Assembly (NCBI GenBank): GCA_014526335.1
Contig: JACTAT010000050.1
Span: forward strand, 496,001 to 560,000
Direction: 5' to 3'
Length of the DNA stretch: 64,000 nt
Origin: Chrysaora quinquecirrha
Taxonomy: Eukaryota > Cnidaria > Scyphozoa > Semaeostomeae > Pelagiidae
A program made the translations under genes and the position numbers. The notes beneath the pieces were generated by a model, which saw only the letters and a list, made by a program, of their open reading frames with translations, was not told the DNA's origin and did not search any database. Positions 12,221 through 23,699 of this stretch are shown in pieces. How positions within the stretch are numbered: position 1 is the stretch's first letter; every line of letters starts with the position of its first letter.

Positions 12221-12245
12221 CCAATACAATCCAATACCAATACAA
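12221..12245 (+). repeat. LINE 3'-terminal short repeat
   Basis: Irregular CAATAC/CCAATA repeats directly after an A-rich stretch mark the probable 3' end of the LINE, where target-primed reverse transcription would start. Confidence 0.55.
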
Positions 12246-12424
12246 AGAGAGACAGGGGGGGCAAGTAATTGCTTGCTATAGTGGTCCGGCTAGGTTCTAA
12301 CTATTCTAAATGTTCCAACTGTTGTATCTGACAAGCTGCGTGGTTACACAGAGATAGAAAACATTCAGAATTTTCAAGCCATCGGTAGTAGTTTCAATTG
12401 ACAGACCCTGAACTACTTAAAATA

Positions 12425-12595
12425 TTGTATATCAGTTATGTTGTCATGACATCAAAGCTACCAATTAGGAAAGGATCAGATAACCTAATTCGTAGGAAAA
12501 AAACAACTCAAATTCTAAGAGTTAAATCTATAAGTAATATCCAAATTCAAAAACAGCTCATAAGCTGCTCTTAAGTAAAATAGCCTTCATACCAA
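12425..12595. repeat. Interspersed repeat copy 1 (pairs with 14,775-14,945)
   Basis: Aligns in direct orientation with 14,775-14,945. Shared blocks are CAGTTATGTTGTCATGACA, CTACCAATTA and CAGCTCATAA. The copies are clearly diverged. No coding content or terminal inverted repeats seen; the family is unknown. Confidence 0.6.
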
Positions 12596-12730
12596 AGGAG
12601 GCATTTAAACTTCTGGGGCATCTAAACACAGCTTCTTTCAACATTTGCCCTCTGTAAATGTATTTAGATGTCATAACACAACACACACAACACATAACAC
12701 AACTTCTCCGCCTGATAAGCACGTCCGTTT

Positions 12731-12774
12731 TCATCATCTTCATCATCATCATCATAATCATCATCATCATCATT
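12731..12774. repeat. (ATC)n microsatellite
   Basis: Imperfect CAT/ATC trinucleotide array. The minus-strand methionine-rich frame across it is an artefact of the repeat. Confidence 0.85.
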
Positions 12775-13130
12775 TTACCATGCCCCCAGTTGCGACATGT
12801 ATGTAACACTTTAAAGAATTAATAAACATTGAAAAAACTCCTCACACCACAAATGGGGTGTGAAAACTGGGCCTCTTACAACACCGGATTATCATGAAAT
12901 AATTGACAATCGTGAGTTGAAAAATAGAAAAAAAGAGAGAATCGTCAGTTGAAAATAGAGAAAAAGAAACGAAAACATCGCAAAATTTCACGTCTGTCTT
13001 AACAGGAGGTAGGATTTTCTATAATTCGACATTTGATACAGAAATTTTGCAATAATTTAGTATAAACTGGACGTTTAGTGTAAGCCTTTTGTCTAACTGC
13101 TTGCTATTAGAAATATCTTTATCACCTAAC

Positions 13131-13295
13131 TCCCCCGGAGGGAGGCGGACACTTGATCAAATTTTGTAAGGGACGTGCCACCAAAGCATCAAAAGCATAC
13201 CTGACCTTAGACGGTAACAAAATCGTCAAGGTTGATACTGTTGCTGGCGGCACATCCCCAGTGCCCAAATTATACATAGTGCACCCCCCAGTCCT
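13131..13295. mobile_element. Small inverted-repeat element (MITE-like), GACGTGCC family
   Basis: Left arm CTCCCCCGGAGGGAGG... ends in GGGACGTGCCACC; the right arm in reverse complement starts ACTGGGGGGTGC and ends GGGGATGTGCCGCC. Arms of about 45 bases align over most of their length around a core of about 70 bases. No coding capacity. Related in layout to the elements at 13,951-14,299 and 22,025-22,432. Confidence 0.55.
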
Positions 13296-13950
13296 AAATC
13301 TTGTCCTTCAAGGGAAGGTAACAACTTTGTGAACAACTTCAGTTTCTAAGTCAAGTGGAGGCGAAATGCATTTAGCTAGGACGGAGCTTGAAAACTATAA
13401 TAACATATAACTGAAAAACAAAACTGTGTATATGTTGAATAGCTACTTCATCGCAACTGCTATTTTTCTAGTACTGCCTATTTTGAAGTTTTAATTGTAT
13501 CTTTCTTACTTAGGTTGACCTCATAAAGTTGTTGACGTTCTTCTTGTAGTCTACAGACTGAGCGGAGTTACATTTTGGGTGTAATTGACTGTATAAAGTA
13601 GCATATTCCCTTGAATGCATATAATATAACAAGAATTAAAAGGGCAACACAAAAAACAAGGTCGGGCGCAAATTCGCAAAATTTTGGCTGCTCAGTGGAT
13701 AAGAACTTTTTAATTGACTTCTCAGTTTCCATCACAAGTTTGCACTATTTATGTACCTTTAATGGCAATAATAATGTGTACAGTGCATTACCTACGTATC
13801 GTAGGAAAAGCATACAAACTCAAAGTCACAAATTTTTTGTCTTGCTCAGTACGTAAGAAGAACGTCTGATTGACAATTTTCGGTTACCCAGTTTGCTAGA
13901 TGGTTAGATTTATTTTCTTGCCTAGGGTATATAGTGAAACTGTGCCTATT

Positions 13951-14299
13951 GCCCGGGGGGTAACTTCAAAAGATCAGTGACGGGTGTGTGCCATTCTCGC
14001 AATAAAAAGTTGATCCCAAAATTCATGAAAATTCTAAAAAGTATACCCCAAAGTTCACAAAGAAATATGAATATAGTACATAGATATACTCAGAAGTCTG
14101 ATTCAGAGTTATACAGCTCAAATTTATTTGGCAGTTATTGTGACTTTATCAAAATTGATCATCTTAGCAAAAATGATACCCCAAGTTTGTAATTGTAGTA
14201 AATTTGATACCCCAAAATTTATTTTCCACCCCTAAAAAGGTACTTCAATAAATGGCACATCCTGTACCCATACATATGGGAGTTACCCCCCCTGGGGCC
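13951..14299. mobile_element. Small inverted-repeat element (MITE-like), GGGGGGTAACT ends
   Basis: Left end GCCCGGGGGGTAACTTC with GTGTGCCATT about 25 bases in; the right end in reverse complement is GGCCCCAGGGGGGTAACTCC with GATGTGCCATT at the same spacing. The arms of about 45 bases are well conserved; the centre is AT-rich and non-coding. CTATT-like sequence flanks both ends, but I cannot confirm it as a target duplication. Confidence 0.65.
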
Positions 14300-14774
14300 T
14301 ATTGAAACTAAACTGGAACCCTGTAATTCAAACCCTGCTATCTTTTGACAAAATAATTTTTGGCATTCTTTCTTTTCAAAAAATTGAGCAGCGTTAAAAA
14401 AGCGATCGACTGATTTAAATAGCAATACATATTTGTAAAACAACATTTCAAATTGTCAAAACTGATGGCGTCATCAATTGTGGGGACCTGGGGCAGATTA
14501 GGATTGGGATCTCATTTTTCTGCTTTGGGTCATCATGTACCACTGTACCAAGTTTCATGTTGGTATCACAAAGTTCACGATTTTGCTAAAAATGAGCACT
14601 GTTGCCCCCACTATATGGTCAGCCTATTTTCTCGAAAAACGTTGAAAGTTGAAATTCAGTCTTTGTTGACATGATGTTAAATAATTGAAGCATTGTCAGA
14701 TCAGTTGCTAGAGCACATCTTTTTCTGAAATATTACTGTCCTTATGAGTTTTAATTGCCAATCTTGGCCATTTC

Positions 14775-14945
14775 ATTTTCTGAATAGCAGTTATGTTGTC
14801 ATGACACTATAACTACCAATTACGAGAAGATCTGATATAGCCTAATTTGTAGGAAGAAAAAAACTCCTATTCTTAATCCATAAATCAATATCAAATTTCA
14901 TCAAACAGCTCATAAATTGCTGTTACTGACAATAAATGCAGAAGC
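14775..14945. repeat. Interspersed repeat copy 2 (pairs with 12,425-12,595)
   Basis: Direct-orientation homologue of 12,425-12,595. The best conserved block is CAGTTATGTTGTCATGACA. No function assigned. Confidence 0.6.
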
Positions 14946-15967
14946 AGGATTGGAGCAACAAAAATACCGTAACGGTTTCATAGAAAGCAGCTTCTTTTTC
15001 TATTATTTAATATTCTTTCAACTTGAAACAGAAGAGGCGACGTTGTAAGGTATATCCCACGTGATAGAGTATTGCAATTTCCAATTTCCATGGACCCTAT
15101 ACGTTTTTCCTGCGAATAAGATTATACGTTATTCCTGCGATTATCTTATTTTCCGCTAATTGGCTTGTACATACTGAGAAAGAGATAAATCTCGTTTATT
15201 CAATGGGTTTATTTCATTCCTGGTCACTGGGGGCGTGTTAATGATTATCTCATACACATGCATAATGTTTTATCGTTACCTTTTAAGAGTTTGGGATATT
15301 TTTCTTACTTGACCTCACGACTCGCTGACGTCTGACCATACGACCCAACACCATACGACCATGTAAACCTGTTTCTTTTGTAGATTATTCATTTTCCACA
15401 ATACTTAAACTCGAAAAAGTTTTTCATTAACGTTAAACATGAAGTGCCCCCTTGTTATTTCGTGCATGAGGCATACTTTTAATGTGCAAGCTCCTAGTAA
15501 CGATTATTGCCTTTCTTTCCCCAGAAAAATAAAAGCTCTCGTAATATTGCAATATCAACAGTCAATAAACGTTCCATTTTTCCCTACAACCTTGTTACGC
15601 ATTACTTATTGATAGGTTGTAGAAATTCCTTAGGCCATGTTTCAAAACCAATCTAGAATAGATATTATACAAATTTGTCTGGTGGGGCATATCCCCTTGT
15701 CTTGAAGGACACACATCTGGTGAACAGGTGCATTCGGCACATTAAAATTGTCCCATAGGATTAGAAAAAATTGTATAAATTCTTAACTGAATTAGAACCA
15801 CCCCTGAACCACCCTAGTTCAGTGGTTATTCACCTCAAAACCATTTATTTGGGGTCATTTTGCTGGTGATTTTTGACTTACTCGGACTGACTGTATCATT
15901 ACATTGGAGTATCACGAGAGACTGAATGGAAATGTCAAACTCCCTTTTAAAACATCAACATTTGAAA
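14946..15967. other. No recognisable feature
   Basis: AT-rich sequence without coding motifs, long repeats or transposon ends that I could recognise. Confidence 0.45.
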
Positions 15968-16456
15968 CTAATCACAGTTGCTTACCTTCCTATACCCGTA
16001 ACCCTGCTTGTTTTGTGTGTGCAACATGCCTGAAGTTGTTGGTGTCGGTTCCATGAAAAAAAAATTTGTAAGACGAATGTTACTCAAAATTGGAGGTATG
16101 CTCCATTGAAAAACAATTACAGTGTTGATCAGGCTTGAAACCATAGTTAGACTCGTGGGTAATGAAGCATTTCTGTATTTTAAAGGCATTTCGTATAAGT
16201 CCATAAAAGAAAAAGACATCATCTCAGCCGCATCAGATGAATTTGTGATATTGTCAAGGTCTTTGCAATAATCATGACAAAAAATTTCGTTGAAATTGTC
16301 GGCCAGTACAGTAGAGCACTGCACTGCCCTACTTGGTAAGGATATACAATCTTCCCGATGCAGTGTATTCATCACTCTCTCTTTATATGCATGTGGAAGG
16401 GAATTTTGTCTTGTACACTTTAAAACTAAGTACTTCATTTTTTCTAGTTTAGACAT
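15968..16456 (-). pseudogene. Possible decayed LINE RT N-terminal region
   Basis: A 162-codon minus-strand frame. The segment LADNFNEIF, preceded by a short LPS motif and followed by a PTSL stretch, is reminiscent of the linker before the RT domain in jockey-like LINE ORF2s. No catalytic motif lies in the frame and the resemblance is weak, so it could be chance. It overlaps the presumed intron upstream of the RING exon. Confidence 0.2.
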
Positions 16457-16909
16457 CTACGTGGATCCGCTCACTCTAAACTGCGGACAATCCCTGTGCT
16501 CACAGTGTCATCACAGAATGGTTGCTTCAGCAGAGCAACTAAATTGTCCTTGCTGCCGCCAGCCCCTGGAAAGGGACAGCATAAGAAGGAACTATCCTTT
16601 GCAACAAGTAATCGATGACTTGGATGCACGACGCAGGCATTGTGCATTCACCGGACATTTCCGCCAGGTCCTCGACCATTCGCAAGTATGCCCTGAGGCA
16701 GTCATCAACTGTACCAACAGTGGCTGCAGAGAGACATTCCCCAGGAGAAATGCTGAGAATCACAGGAGTCAATGTCCATTGGCAACCGTCAGTTGTCACT
16801 TTTGCAGTCGTCAGCTAATAAGAAGAGATTTGGACACTCACCAGACCCTCACCTGCATTGGCCAGACCACCCCGTGCCCTTTCGGATGCATAGCTGATGA
16901 TGTGACAAG
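16453..16909 (+). CDS. RING/TRAF-type zinc-finger protein, internal exon
   Basis: Exon of about 457 bases between an acceptor (TTTTAG before 16,453; TTCTAG at 16,447 also possible) and an ACAAG|GTCGTA donor-like site; if unspliced, the frame runs to TAA at 16,955. It starts inside a RING finger: DPLTLNCGQSLCSQC then CPCC. The first CxxC pair must be on an upstream exon I did not find. Gln replaces the usual zinc-ligand His (CGQSLC rather than CGHSLC), which may weaken the RING. Two TRAF-type zinc fingers follow (CPEAVINCTNSGC, then HRSQCPLATVSCHFC, ending PCPFGC). TRAF/RING proteins are ubiquitin ligases and signalling adaptors; the exact orthologue cannot be named. Confidence 0.75.
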
Positions 16910-16955
16910 GTCGTATAACAATTCCTTCATGTTTCTACTTAAAGAAGCCCAATAA

Positions 16956-18655
16956 CTGTGATAGTTTATACGTAAACAATGCTACGACCATCTACTAGCC
17001 TTTAGTACCTTTCCTCCCTGAAATTATACACTCTTAAATGCTTTCCAACATAACCATAGCCATTATCATACACTGCACAGTGTGGTCAAAGCTGGACCTG
17101 TATTTCCTCAAGCTTCTTAAAATAGCATTAATTTCTTCAAATGCGATAGATAATCTTCTTAGTTTTTAGTGGATACAACAAGTGGTCCTCTTAAATGCAA
17201 GTTAACTACCATTCGGGCAGGCTAAATGGTGGAAGAAGGTGTGTTCGTAAAAGTAAAAAAACCTACTGCAGATTTTAGCAACAATTGTTCCATTCTTTTA
17301 GGGGATTAAAAGAATGGAAGCCTGGGTCGAGTTTTATATTCTAAAAATAGATTTTAGGTGGATTTTTGAAGATGCCTCCATATCCTATCTTTTTCGCCAC
17401 ATTCAAATGTGTATCTTGACCAAGTTTCATGCTTTCATCAAAAAGTGAACAATTCCACTACATTTGCGCAATTTCCTGCTGCTTTATTAGCAACTAATTT
17501 AGCAGTGTTACAACAGTTGTTTGCCTCCTTCTGGTACCGAGGCAAACTTCATTCACATGAGTTTCTGAGCACTGGGCTGTTCCTGAAGTTGAATAGTAAT
17601 TCTGGGATTTTACTTGTGCATGCTCAAGAACCAGACCCTAGGACCTTATGACCCTTCAGTACTAAATTCTAAACATTCTTTAGCGTCATGGTCTATTGAA
17701 ACTCCGACGGGTAGCCTAATTATATCTTTTTCCTTTTGTATTTTATCCCCCTTTGATTTAATGTTTTCTGCCACATAAAAGATTGTGTTAGCATTAGCAA
17801 TAGGCCTTTCACATACAACTCTTAGAACATTTGGAATAGAATGTGACTACCATTACACACAATACCTCCCTCTATCTCCGTCTCTCTTTATATCGATTTT
17901 TGATAATGTGAGTTTTTCATTATTTCATTTTTGCAGTTGACCGTTCTGGTCTTCGTTGCAAGGTCTGCCTTCGTAGTTTGCTTCGCAAATCGTAATCACT
18001 GACCGTAAATTAAAGTAAAAGCAGTACAGGTCTAACAGTGACAGCAGTCTATGGCGGTCAGCAAAGCAAGCGAAGCCCCTTTGTACTGTGTAGCAACCAT
18101 TGCCTTTTAACCGAGATCTGGTTATGTTTCTCTCATCAGAGACCATAGGGATTTCAGAAGGGGGGTTAGTGTGCAAGCCAATGCTTCAGCCCTTCGTTTC
18201 TGTGGGTTGAAGAAACGAACACAAACACCAAATGTTAATATACGACTCTGCTTCACAATACCTACAATGCTGTATATGCAAGTAATACACATATGCATTT
18301 GCATATTTCAAATTTACTTTTCTTTATCATGGCTGATGCATTATCACTATGATTTTGAATGATCGCCTATTATTCAAGTGATGAGAAAAGATACAGCTTC
18401 TAATGGCCAACAACAACAGTCTTGTAACAGGATTCCAATAGAATGTCCAACATTTTTTAAGAAAGGGTGCTATGTGACCATTTGGAGGCACCTTCATAAT
18501 GGTCATGCTAGAACGGGAACTTCCGGGTTTGTCAACACCAATCTTACATTTCTTGATTGCCCCAAAGCCATTATAACCACACAAAGTGTGCAGAAAATAT
18601 CAATGATTTTGCAGAAAATTCATATTTAACATACTTCATTTCTATTTATTTGCAG
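16956..18655. other. Probably intronic/intergenic; no supported feature
   Basis: Would lie between the TRAF zinc-finger exon and the next exon candidate. A frame at 18,378-18,629 (IPIECPTFFKKGC) shows no domain I can name. Confidence 0.4.
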
Positions 18656-20011
18656 ATACCTCAAGTAGAACAGACATGCATGCTTGATTGTTTATCATGG
18701 GTTGTTCGAAAATTAGACATACCAGGGGTAAATACAGATGGTATCAAGTCACCTGTGATGCGTGCTGCAGGTTATAATTGGATATGCGTACCGAGGAAAA
18801 CCATGCAAGGTGGTTATACATTCTGTCTATGCCACCAGAGCGACAGCCAATTGAATTTCAAGTTTAAGTGAGTATTGTAACTTTATATATCTCTTTCTGT
18901 GTAGCATTTGGTTTTACCAGGAAGTTTGTTTACATTAGTAGTAGAACATTTTGTCTCTTGACCCAAGCAGTCAATATATCCAATTACCAACCAATAGGTA
19001 CCTAATATCAATAGATACATTCCCATACCATCATCATTTTGCAATTCATCAGATTTCTAAAGCACAACTATTTTAAAAGAATGTTCTACAACACTTCATG
19101 ACTTCATCAGCTCAGCAGTTTGCTTTTCTCCCTTACATTTCTTGTAAATTTTCCCTAGAGCAATTAAAATTATCTGTGAAGGAAAATGATTTTCAATTTC
19201 TTGGTTCTTGCTGCAGGGTCACGGCCTAGACTCACTACACGAGTCTCTAGTTACCGCTCCCCTTACTTTCATTTGTCACTCCAACAGAGACTCGTGTTCT
19301 TACAGCTCTGGAACTGGCAAAAAAGAGTTGCCTACCAGTATGTGGAAAAGTTGGAATGCTACCGACCAGGGACTCTTAAGGCTCTCTTGACTTTATTCGA
19401 GAATTAATTCCAGTTTTTATTTCAAATTCTGTTGTAAAATTTCATAGCGAATCTAATGATGTTTTCGGCTTGTTTCTATCTGTTTTACAAGACTCGCAAC
19501 TTGTCTTTAAGTCTGCCGACACTTCGGCTCAGGACTCGATGGGCCTAAATTCCGTGAAACTAAAGTGGGTCGAAAAACAATGTTACTTTGAGCAAAAACT
19601 CGATTTCTTTTACCTTGAAGCAAGAATAAAAGCTTTTCTGACTCCCAAAATATTTAACTGTTACCAGCAAAAAGTCACAGAAATAGGGTCGGTTGGGTCT
19701 TGAGTTCGGCTGCAGCAACTTAACATTTTCCAGACCAGTCCGAGCAATCCACACTAAGGCCTCACTCTGGAGTTTCAGGATTTAAAGGCATTTGATTGGT
19801 TCAAAAAACAATACCTATTGTTTTTGAGGCAAATGCTGCAATCTGATTGGGACGCCAATTTCTTGACGTGGCCTGCCTGTTTCAGAAATGTAAGGACATA
19901 AGTCCCACACTGAGCGATTGTAAAAAACAACAACAACAACATCGAGCGAAGTAGTGGGACTTATGGAGTGAGTCTAGTCACGACCTATTATGTTGTTGTA
20001 TCTGTTGTTGC

Positions 20012-20044
<33 letters not shown>

Positions 20045-20216
20045 CTAATGTTTCTTGTTAGTGTTTCATGTCAGGCTTGTTATATATGATTTAAAGAAGA
20101 TACCGTACTGATATTTCAGAGTTGTGGTCAAGTCTGGAGACGACAAAGTGCAGAATGGTGTCACTACTTTGCATCACCTGCTGGATGGAGGCCAATTTGC
20201 ACAGAGCAGAATTTAA
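18656..20216 (+). CDS. Two phase-compatible exons, possibly MATH-like
   Basis: Exon 1 (18,656-18,867) follows TTTATTTGCAG, reads 70 codons in its only open frame and ends at AA|GTGAGT. Exon 2 (20,120-20,216) follows ATATTTCAG, completes the split Lys codon in phase and runs to TAA. Joined, the peptide contains SPVMRAAGYNW, then a strand-rich stretch, which loosely recalls the MATH domain that follows TRAF zinc fingers. The phase match across a 1.25-kb intron supports splicing; the domain call is inference. An alternative acceptor at 19,216 would give an early stop. The exon joining it to the 16.4-kb exon is not found. Confidence 0.35.
19897..19965. repeat. Inverted repeat with 12-bp arms
   Basis: CATAAGTCCCAC and GTGGGACTTATG flank a CAACAA-rich loop of 45 bases. 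The neighbouring GAGCG is also partly repeated. Could be a tiny foldback element; it lies inside the candidate intron. Confidence 0.6.
19991..20044. repeat. (TTG)n microsatellite
   Basis: TGT/TTG trinucleotide run, preceded 60 bases upstream by a short (CAA)n run on the same strand. Confidence 0.9.
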
Positions 20217-20924
20217 GTGCCTCCACTGCGGAGTGTGGATGATCAGTTCACAGTCTGGATTAAATTGGTATGCTTTGTGCGGGTATAAAATTGTTGTTAG
20301 CTTAGGTTGGGGGATAGGATTAAATTTATGGAAACACCGGACTCACAAAATGGTGGCAAATATTTCGTGCCAAAATCAAGTTGTTTGAGTCATAGGCACT
20401 GTTCTCCTGCATTCTGAGTGAGGCTCAGTATACTTCTTTACCATTACTGTATTTCATTTTATTCTTTGCATTGACAATTTTGGTACAGATTATTTTTTGT
20501 TGTATAACATTATTTTGTAAATATTCAGTGTCGTAACCAGACTATTTGTGAGGGCAGGATGGGAATGGTAGTTTTTCCAGATAACTGTTTTATGGGTGTC
20601 AACACATTCTTCTCTGTGGGGAGCCCATCTGTCATTTCCATTTTCCAGACTACACTTCCTTGGTCTGAATTGGGCTTCAGGTTTCAAAATAACTACTGTA
20701 TAATATTTCACTATGGATATCATTTATATGCACATAATACCTTTGCATCCTCCTACTGTCTTAAGTAATATCCATATCTGAAAGAACTTAAAGTGATATT
20801 TGGAGCAAAAAAAGAAGAACAAATTCGTGCATCTTCAATTGCATACATATTTCAATGTTAAATCCAATTACAAAACAGGAAGTAATTTTTGTAAATGAAA
20901 ACTGAGCTCTCTTTTGTTAGTAGA
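20217..20924. other. No recognisable feature
   Basis: AT-rich; no coding motifs or repeats recognised. Confidence 0.4.
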
Positions 20925-21160
20925 AGGACATGGTAAAAACCCAACTCCCCAGGCTGGAAGATATTAGGTCTTTTGGAACATAAATGGAAACAATACCTAT
21001 TTAGGGGGTTAGTTGCACCTTTTGATGATCTACCCTATATATAATTTAGGGAAGAAAGTAGCTGCTCTTCAAATTAACAGATGAATTTATTTGGTTGATG
21101 AGTCATAATATTATCAAATGAATTACACTCTTTGCTGAAAGTATGATCCCAGGGTTCTTA
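20925..21160 (+). pseudogene. Decayed 3' fragment of a LINE related to the one at 7.4 kb
   Basis: Aligns at DNA level with about 11,730-11,970 of the full LINE. AAAACCCAACTCC then GAAGATATT, a stretch with CACCTTTTGATGATCTACCCT, and ATTTATTTGGTTGATGAGTCA appear in the same order. Frames are destroyed. A 5'-truncated, older copy is the simplest reading. Confidence 0.65.
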
Positions 21161-22024
21161 AATGGGGATATTTTTTTTCTCAATTAAATCACAGAGATAA
21201 AGTTTCCTTGTTGTTTAATAAATTTAGTTTGTATGAGACTGGAATTGCTGACTTTGTATATTAATGTAGTAAAAGAATATTGTTTGCAATCATTTCTAAA
21301 TTTAAATTGTTATTGCTATGTTATGTTATGTTGCTGCATGCAACCTTGTCAATTAGAGGGAAGGACCATATTGGTGTAATACCAAGGACTGTCAGGTTTC
21401 TATGAATTAGCTATAGAAATTAGTGCTTAATTTATCTCACGACAAAGAATAGTATAAGGAACTGTCAGCCTCATTTTGATGAGAAATTAAGCAACCTCAG
21501 CCTCAACTCAGACCAAATGTTCTTTGTAAAGAACGTGTACTGTAGCGGGACTGTAGCTTGTATTTCGTGGCATTACTGTGCACTCAATGCATGCTCAATG
21601 CTGTTCAACCGTAGTGGCTCTGAGCCCCGTGAAATTGAGGAGCAAGAAAATGGAGGAATCTCCCTCAGCCGTAAAATAGCGGAATCAATATTTTTGTATT
21701 TTTATTAGCCAAGTGCCTATTAATTAAACTTGCATGGCTTATTTTGATATTGTTAGGCAAGAACTGCCTGTCGCCATGTGAAAACTGATGCATAATCACT
21801 CTCATTTGAAAGCAGTCATGTATCGGCCTAGAAGTATAGGTAGTACAGTAGACCGATTTTCACGGCACATCTCGAGTGGGACTGGAAGTTTCACAGAGAT
21901 TTTGCTATAAACCATTATCCATCAGGATCCATTAGGTGCGCTTGCATAAAATCTACTTGATAGCATTTGAAAATCTCGTATTTTTCTTGCAGATACTAGT
22001 TGCCTTTGCTATCTGATTCCCTGG
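21161..22024. other. No recognisable feature
   Basis: Contains a short ATGTT repeat near 21,320-21,340, possibly LINE 3' UTR. Nothing else. Confidence 0.4.
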
Positions 22025-22432
22025 GAAGCCCCAATGGGGGGGAGGGGGTACTTCATTGTTGAAAAGACTAGACGTGCCACCCAATTTTTCGAAACCCACC
22101 CATGTCTACCGATAAATTCTGTTTCTCGTGGTACCCATATAGAAAAGAAAACAACGTAACCAATATCTCAAATGTTTCAACCCAATTTAACGCCTGAGGC
22201 AATTCAAAATGGGTGGAAAAGTCATTTGCGCTGAAAACTAACGCACTTTTTATCAGGCTTTTCAACGCAATGCATGTCTAAAATGTTATATATATTTTAC
22301 TACCCATGTGTAAAAATTCTTTACGAAAAATCAATCCATATGTAGGGAAATTGGCGCCGAAAAAGTTACCCATTGGGGCGGCACGTCTAGTATAACGAGC
22401 AATGGAAATTTCCCCCTGGGCTTTGCCTTTGT
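22025..22432. mobile_element. MITE-like element with long degenerate inverted repeats
   Basis: Inner arm ACTAGACGTGCC (22,067-22,078) is matched exactly in inverse by GGCACGTCTAGT (22,380-22,391), and the similarity continues outward (TTCATTGTT against TTCCATTGCTC, then G-runs) to give arms of roughly 50 bases. The core has no coding sequence; the minus frames inside are chance. Confidence 0.65.
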
Positions 22433-23699
22433 CACAGTACGTGCGCCATGTCATACAAATGTTGATAGTCTCCAAGCGCGTCAGCAAAGGATAGAACTGA
22501 AGAACATAATATGTTACACGTGTTACCCGTTTTGGACTCATTGTAGGAGAACACCAAGAACAGAAAATGTCAATTGCTGATAATAATGATAAGAATGACT
22601 ACTCCAATAAACCACATCTTACATATAACTACATGTTCAATATGGTCAGCACGTGACGACATATTTATTTCAGTTGGTGAAATAGTGAATCGATCAGTAG
22701 TTATGGAATAGTAGAAACATTTTATTTGATACCTTTCAAACTGAAAATCATAGTGATTTTATGACTAACTAATGCTCAGACATAGGAAGTAAGACTTAAA
22801 TTGGTTAATTATAACAACTGTGCTATGTAATAAAAATAGAACAAGTAACACCAACACTGTACAACGGAAACGCGATTAAGGAGTCCTATCCTTAGCTTTT
22901 GAATTCTAAATATGAAGTAGGGATGGAATCATTGAGCATTAAATTCTCCAAGATTATCAATGATTTTTAAATATAAGTTTTGCGGTACTTCAAACTTCAA
23001 TGCAAGCTAAATCATCCCTACTACATGTTCGAAAACTGACCAGGGTTGGTTTCAAAACAAACCCACCTCGAGGGGGGGGGGATAGCTGCATTGACTAAAC
23101 TAAATCGGGCTTAACTTAACCCCGGTGAACCCCGGTTAGTTTGTGTAGTGAAAATAGGATAGGGCTTCATTGTCTTTTTATCATCTCACTTAGTTCAGCC
23201 CAACCTTATTGAGAATAGCATTTTTCTGCACGCCACTGAGACAAAATTTTTCGACATCAAGGCAACAATTTTTTGCGGGATAGGGCTGCTTCACCCTACA
23301 CTAATTCCACGACTCTTATTTTTCGCTGTTTAGGCCAATGATGATGTAACCTTACTTGAGTTGTGTTTCTGTCTCAAGACATACTACTGTATTTTCAATT
23401 GAGATATTTGGTTGTTCCTGTTGTTCGGAAAACGCCAAATTGTATTACATTTGAAAGTATATAGTAAATAGTAGTTATTATTTACTACATTCTGGAACAA
23501 CCGGTAAGTATAAAGGTGATGTGGCATTCTCTGAACGACAACAGCAACTAAAATATCTCAATAGTAGGGTAGTAAGGCAGAAAAACAACACAAGTGAAGG
23601 TTACATCATTCATGATGCCTGTGGTTGGGCCTGCAGTTGCCGCTTCTTGTACTCTTATCAATGAATTACCCCCTGGTATGAAATGTAATATTCCCGGCC
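22433..23699. other. No recognisable gene
   Basis: Nothing coding. A G-run (GAGGGGGGGGG) near 23,070 resembles an isolated end of the G-rich inverted-repeat family. Confidence 0.4.

Larger units (their letters stand above)
7387..12245 (+). mobile_element. CR1/L2-like non-LTR retrotransposon (LINE), nearly full length
   Basis: Two ORFs in the LINE order: ORF1 (2A motif, coiled coil, RRM-like) and ORF2 (AP endonuclease, reverse transcriptase, C-terminal Cys/His region). An AT-rich 3' UTR ends in a CAATAC-type short repeat rather than poly-A, as in CR1/L2-group elements. ORF2 has several frameshifts and stops, so this copy cannot move by itself. The 5' boundary is uncertain and I saw no convincing target-site duplication. 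Clade assignment rests on general organisation; an RT phylogeny was not possible. Confidence 0.85.

Noticed and set aside
12558..12809. Minus-strand frame with a long methionine run
   Set aside because: Produced by the ATC microsatellite.
18327..18629. Gene in either strand of this segment
   Set aside because: Open frames on both strands but no domain, and no phase-compatible junction to the exon at 18,656 that I could support.
22068..22541. Minus-strand frames of 65 and 87 codons
   Set aside because: They lie across the arms and core of an inverted-repeat element; no protein-like conservation.
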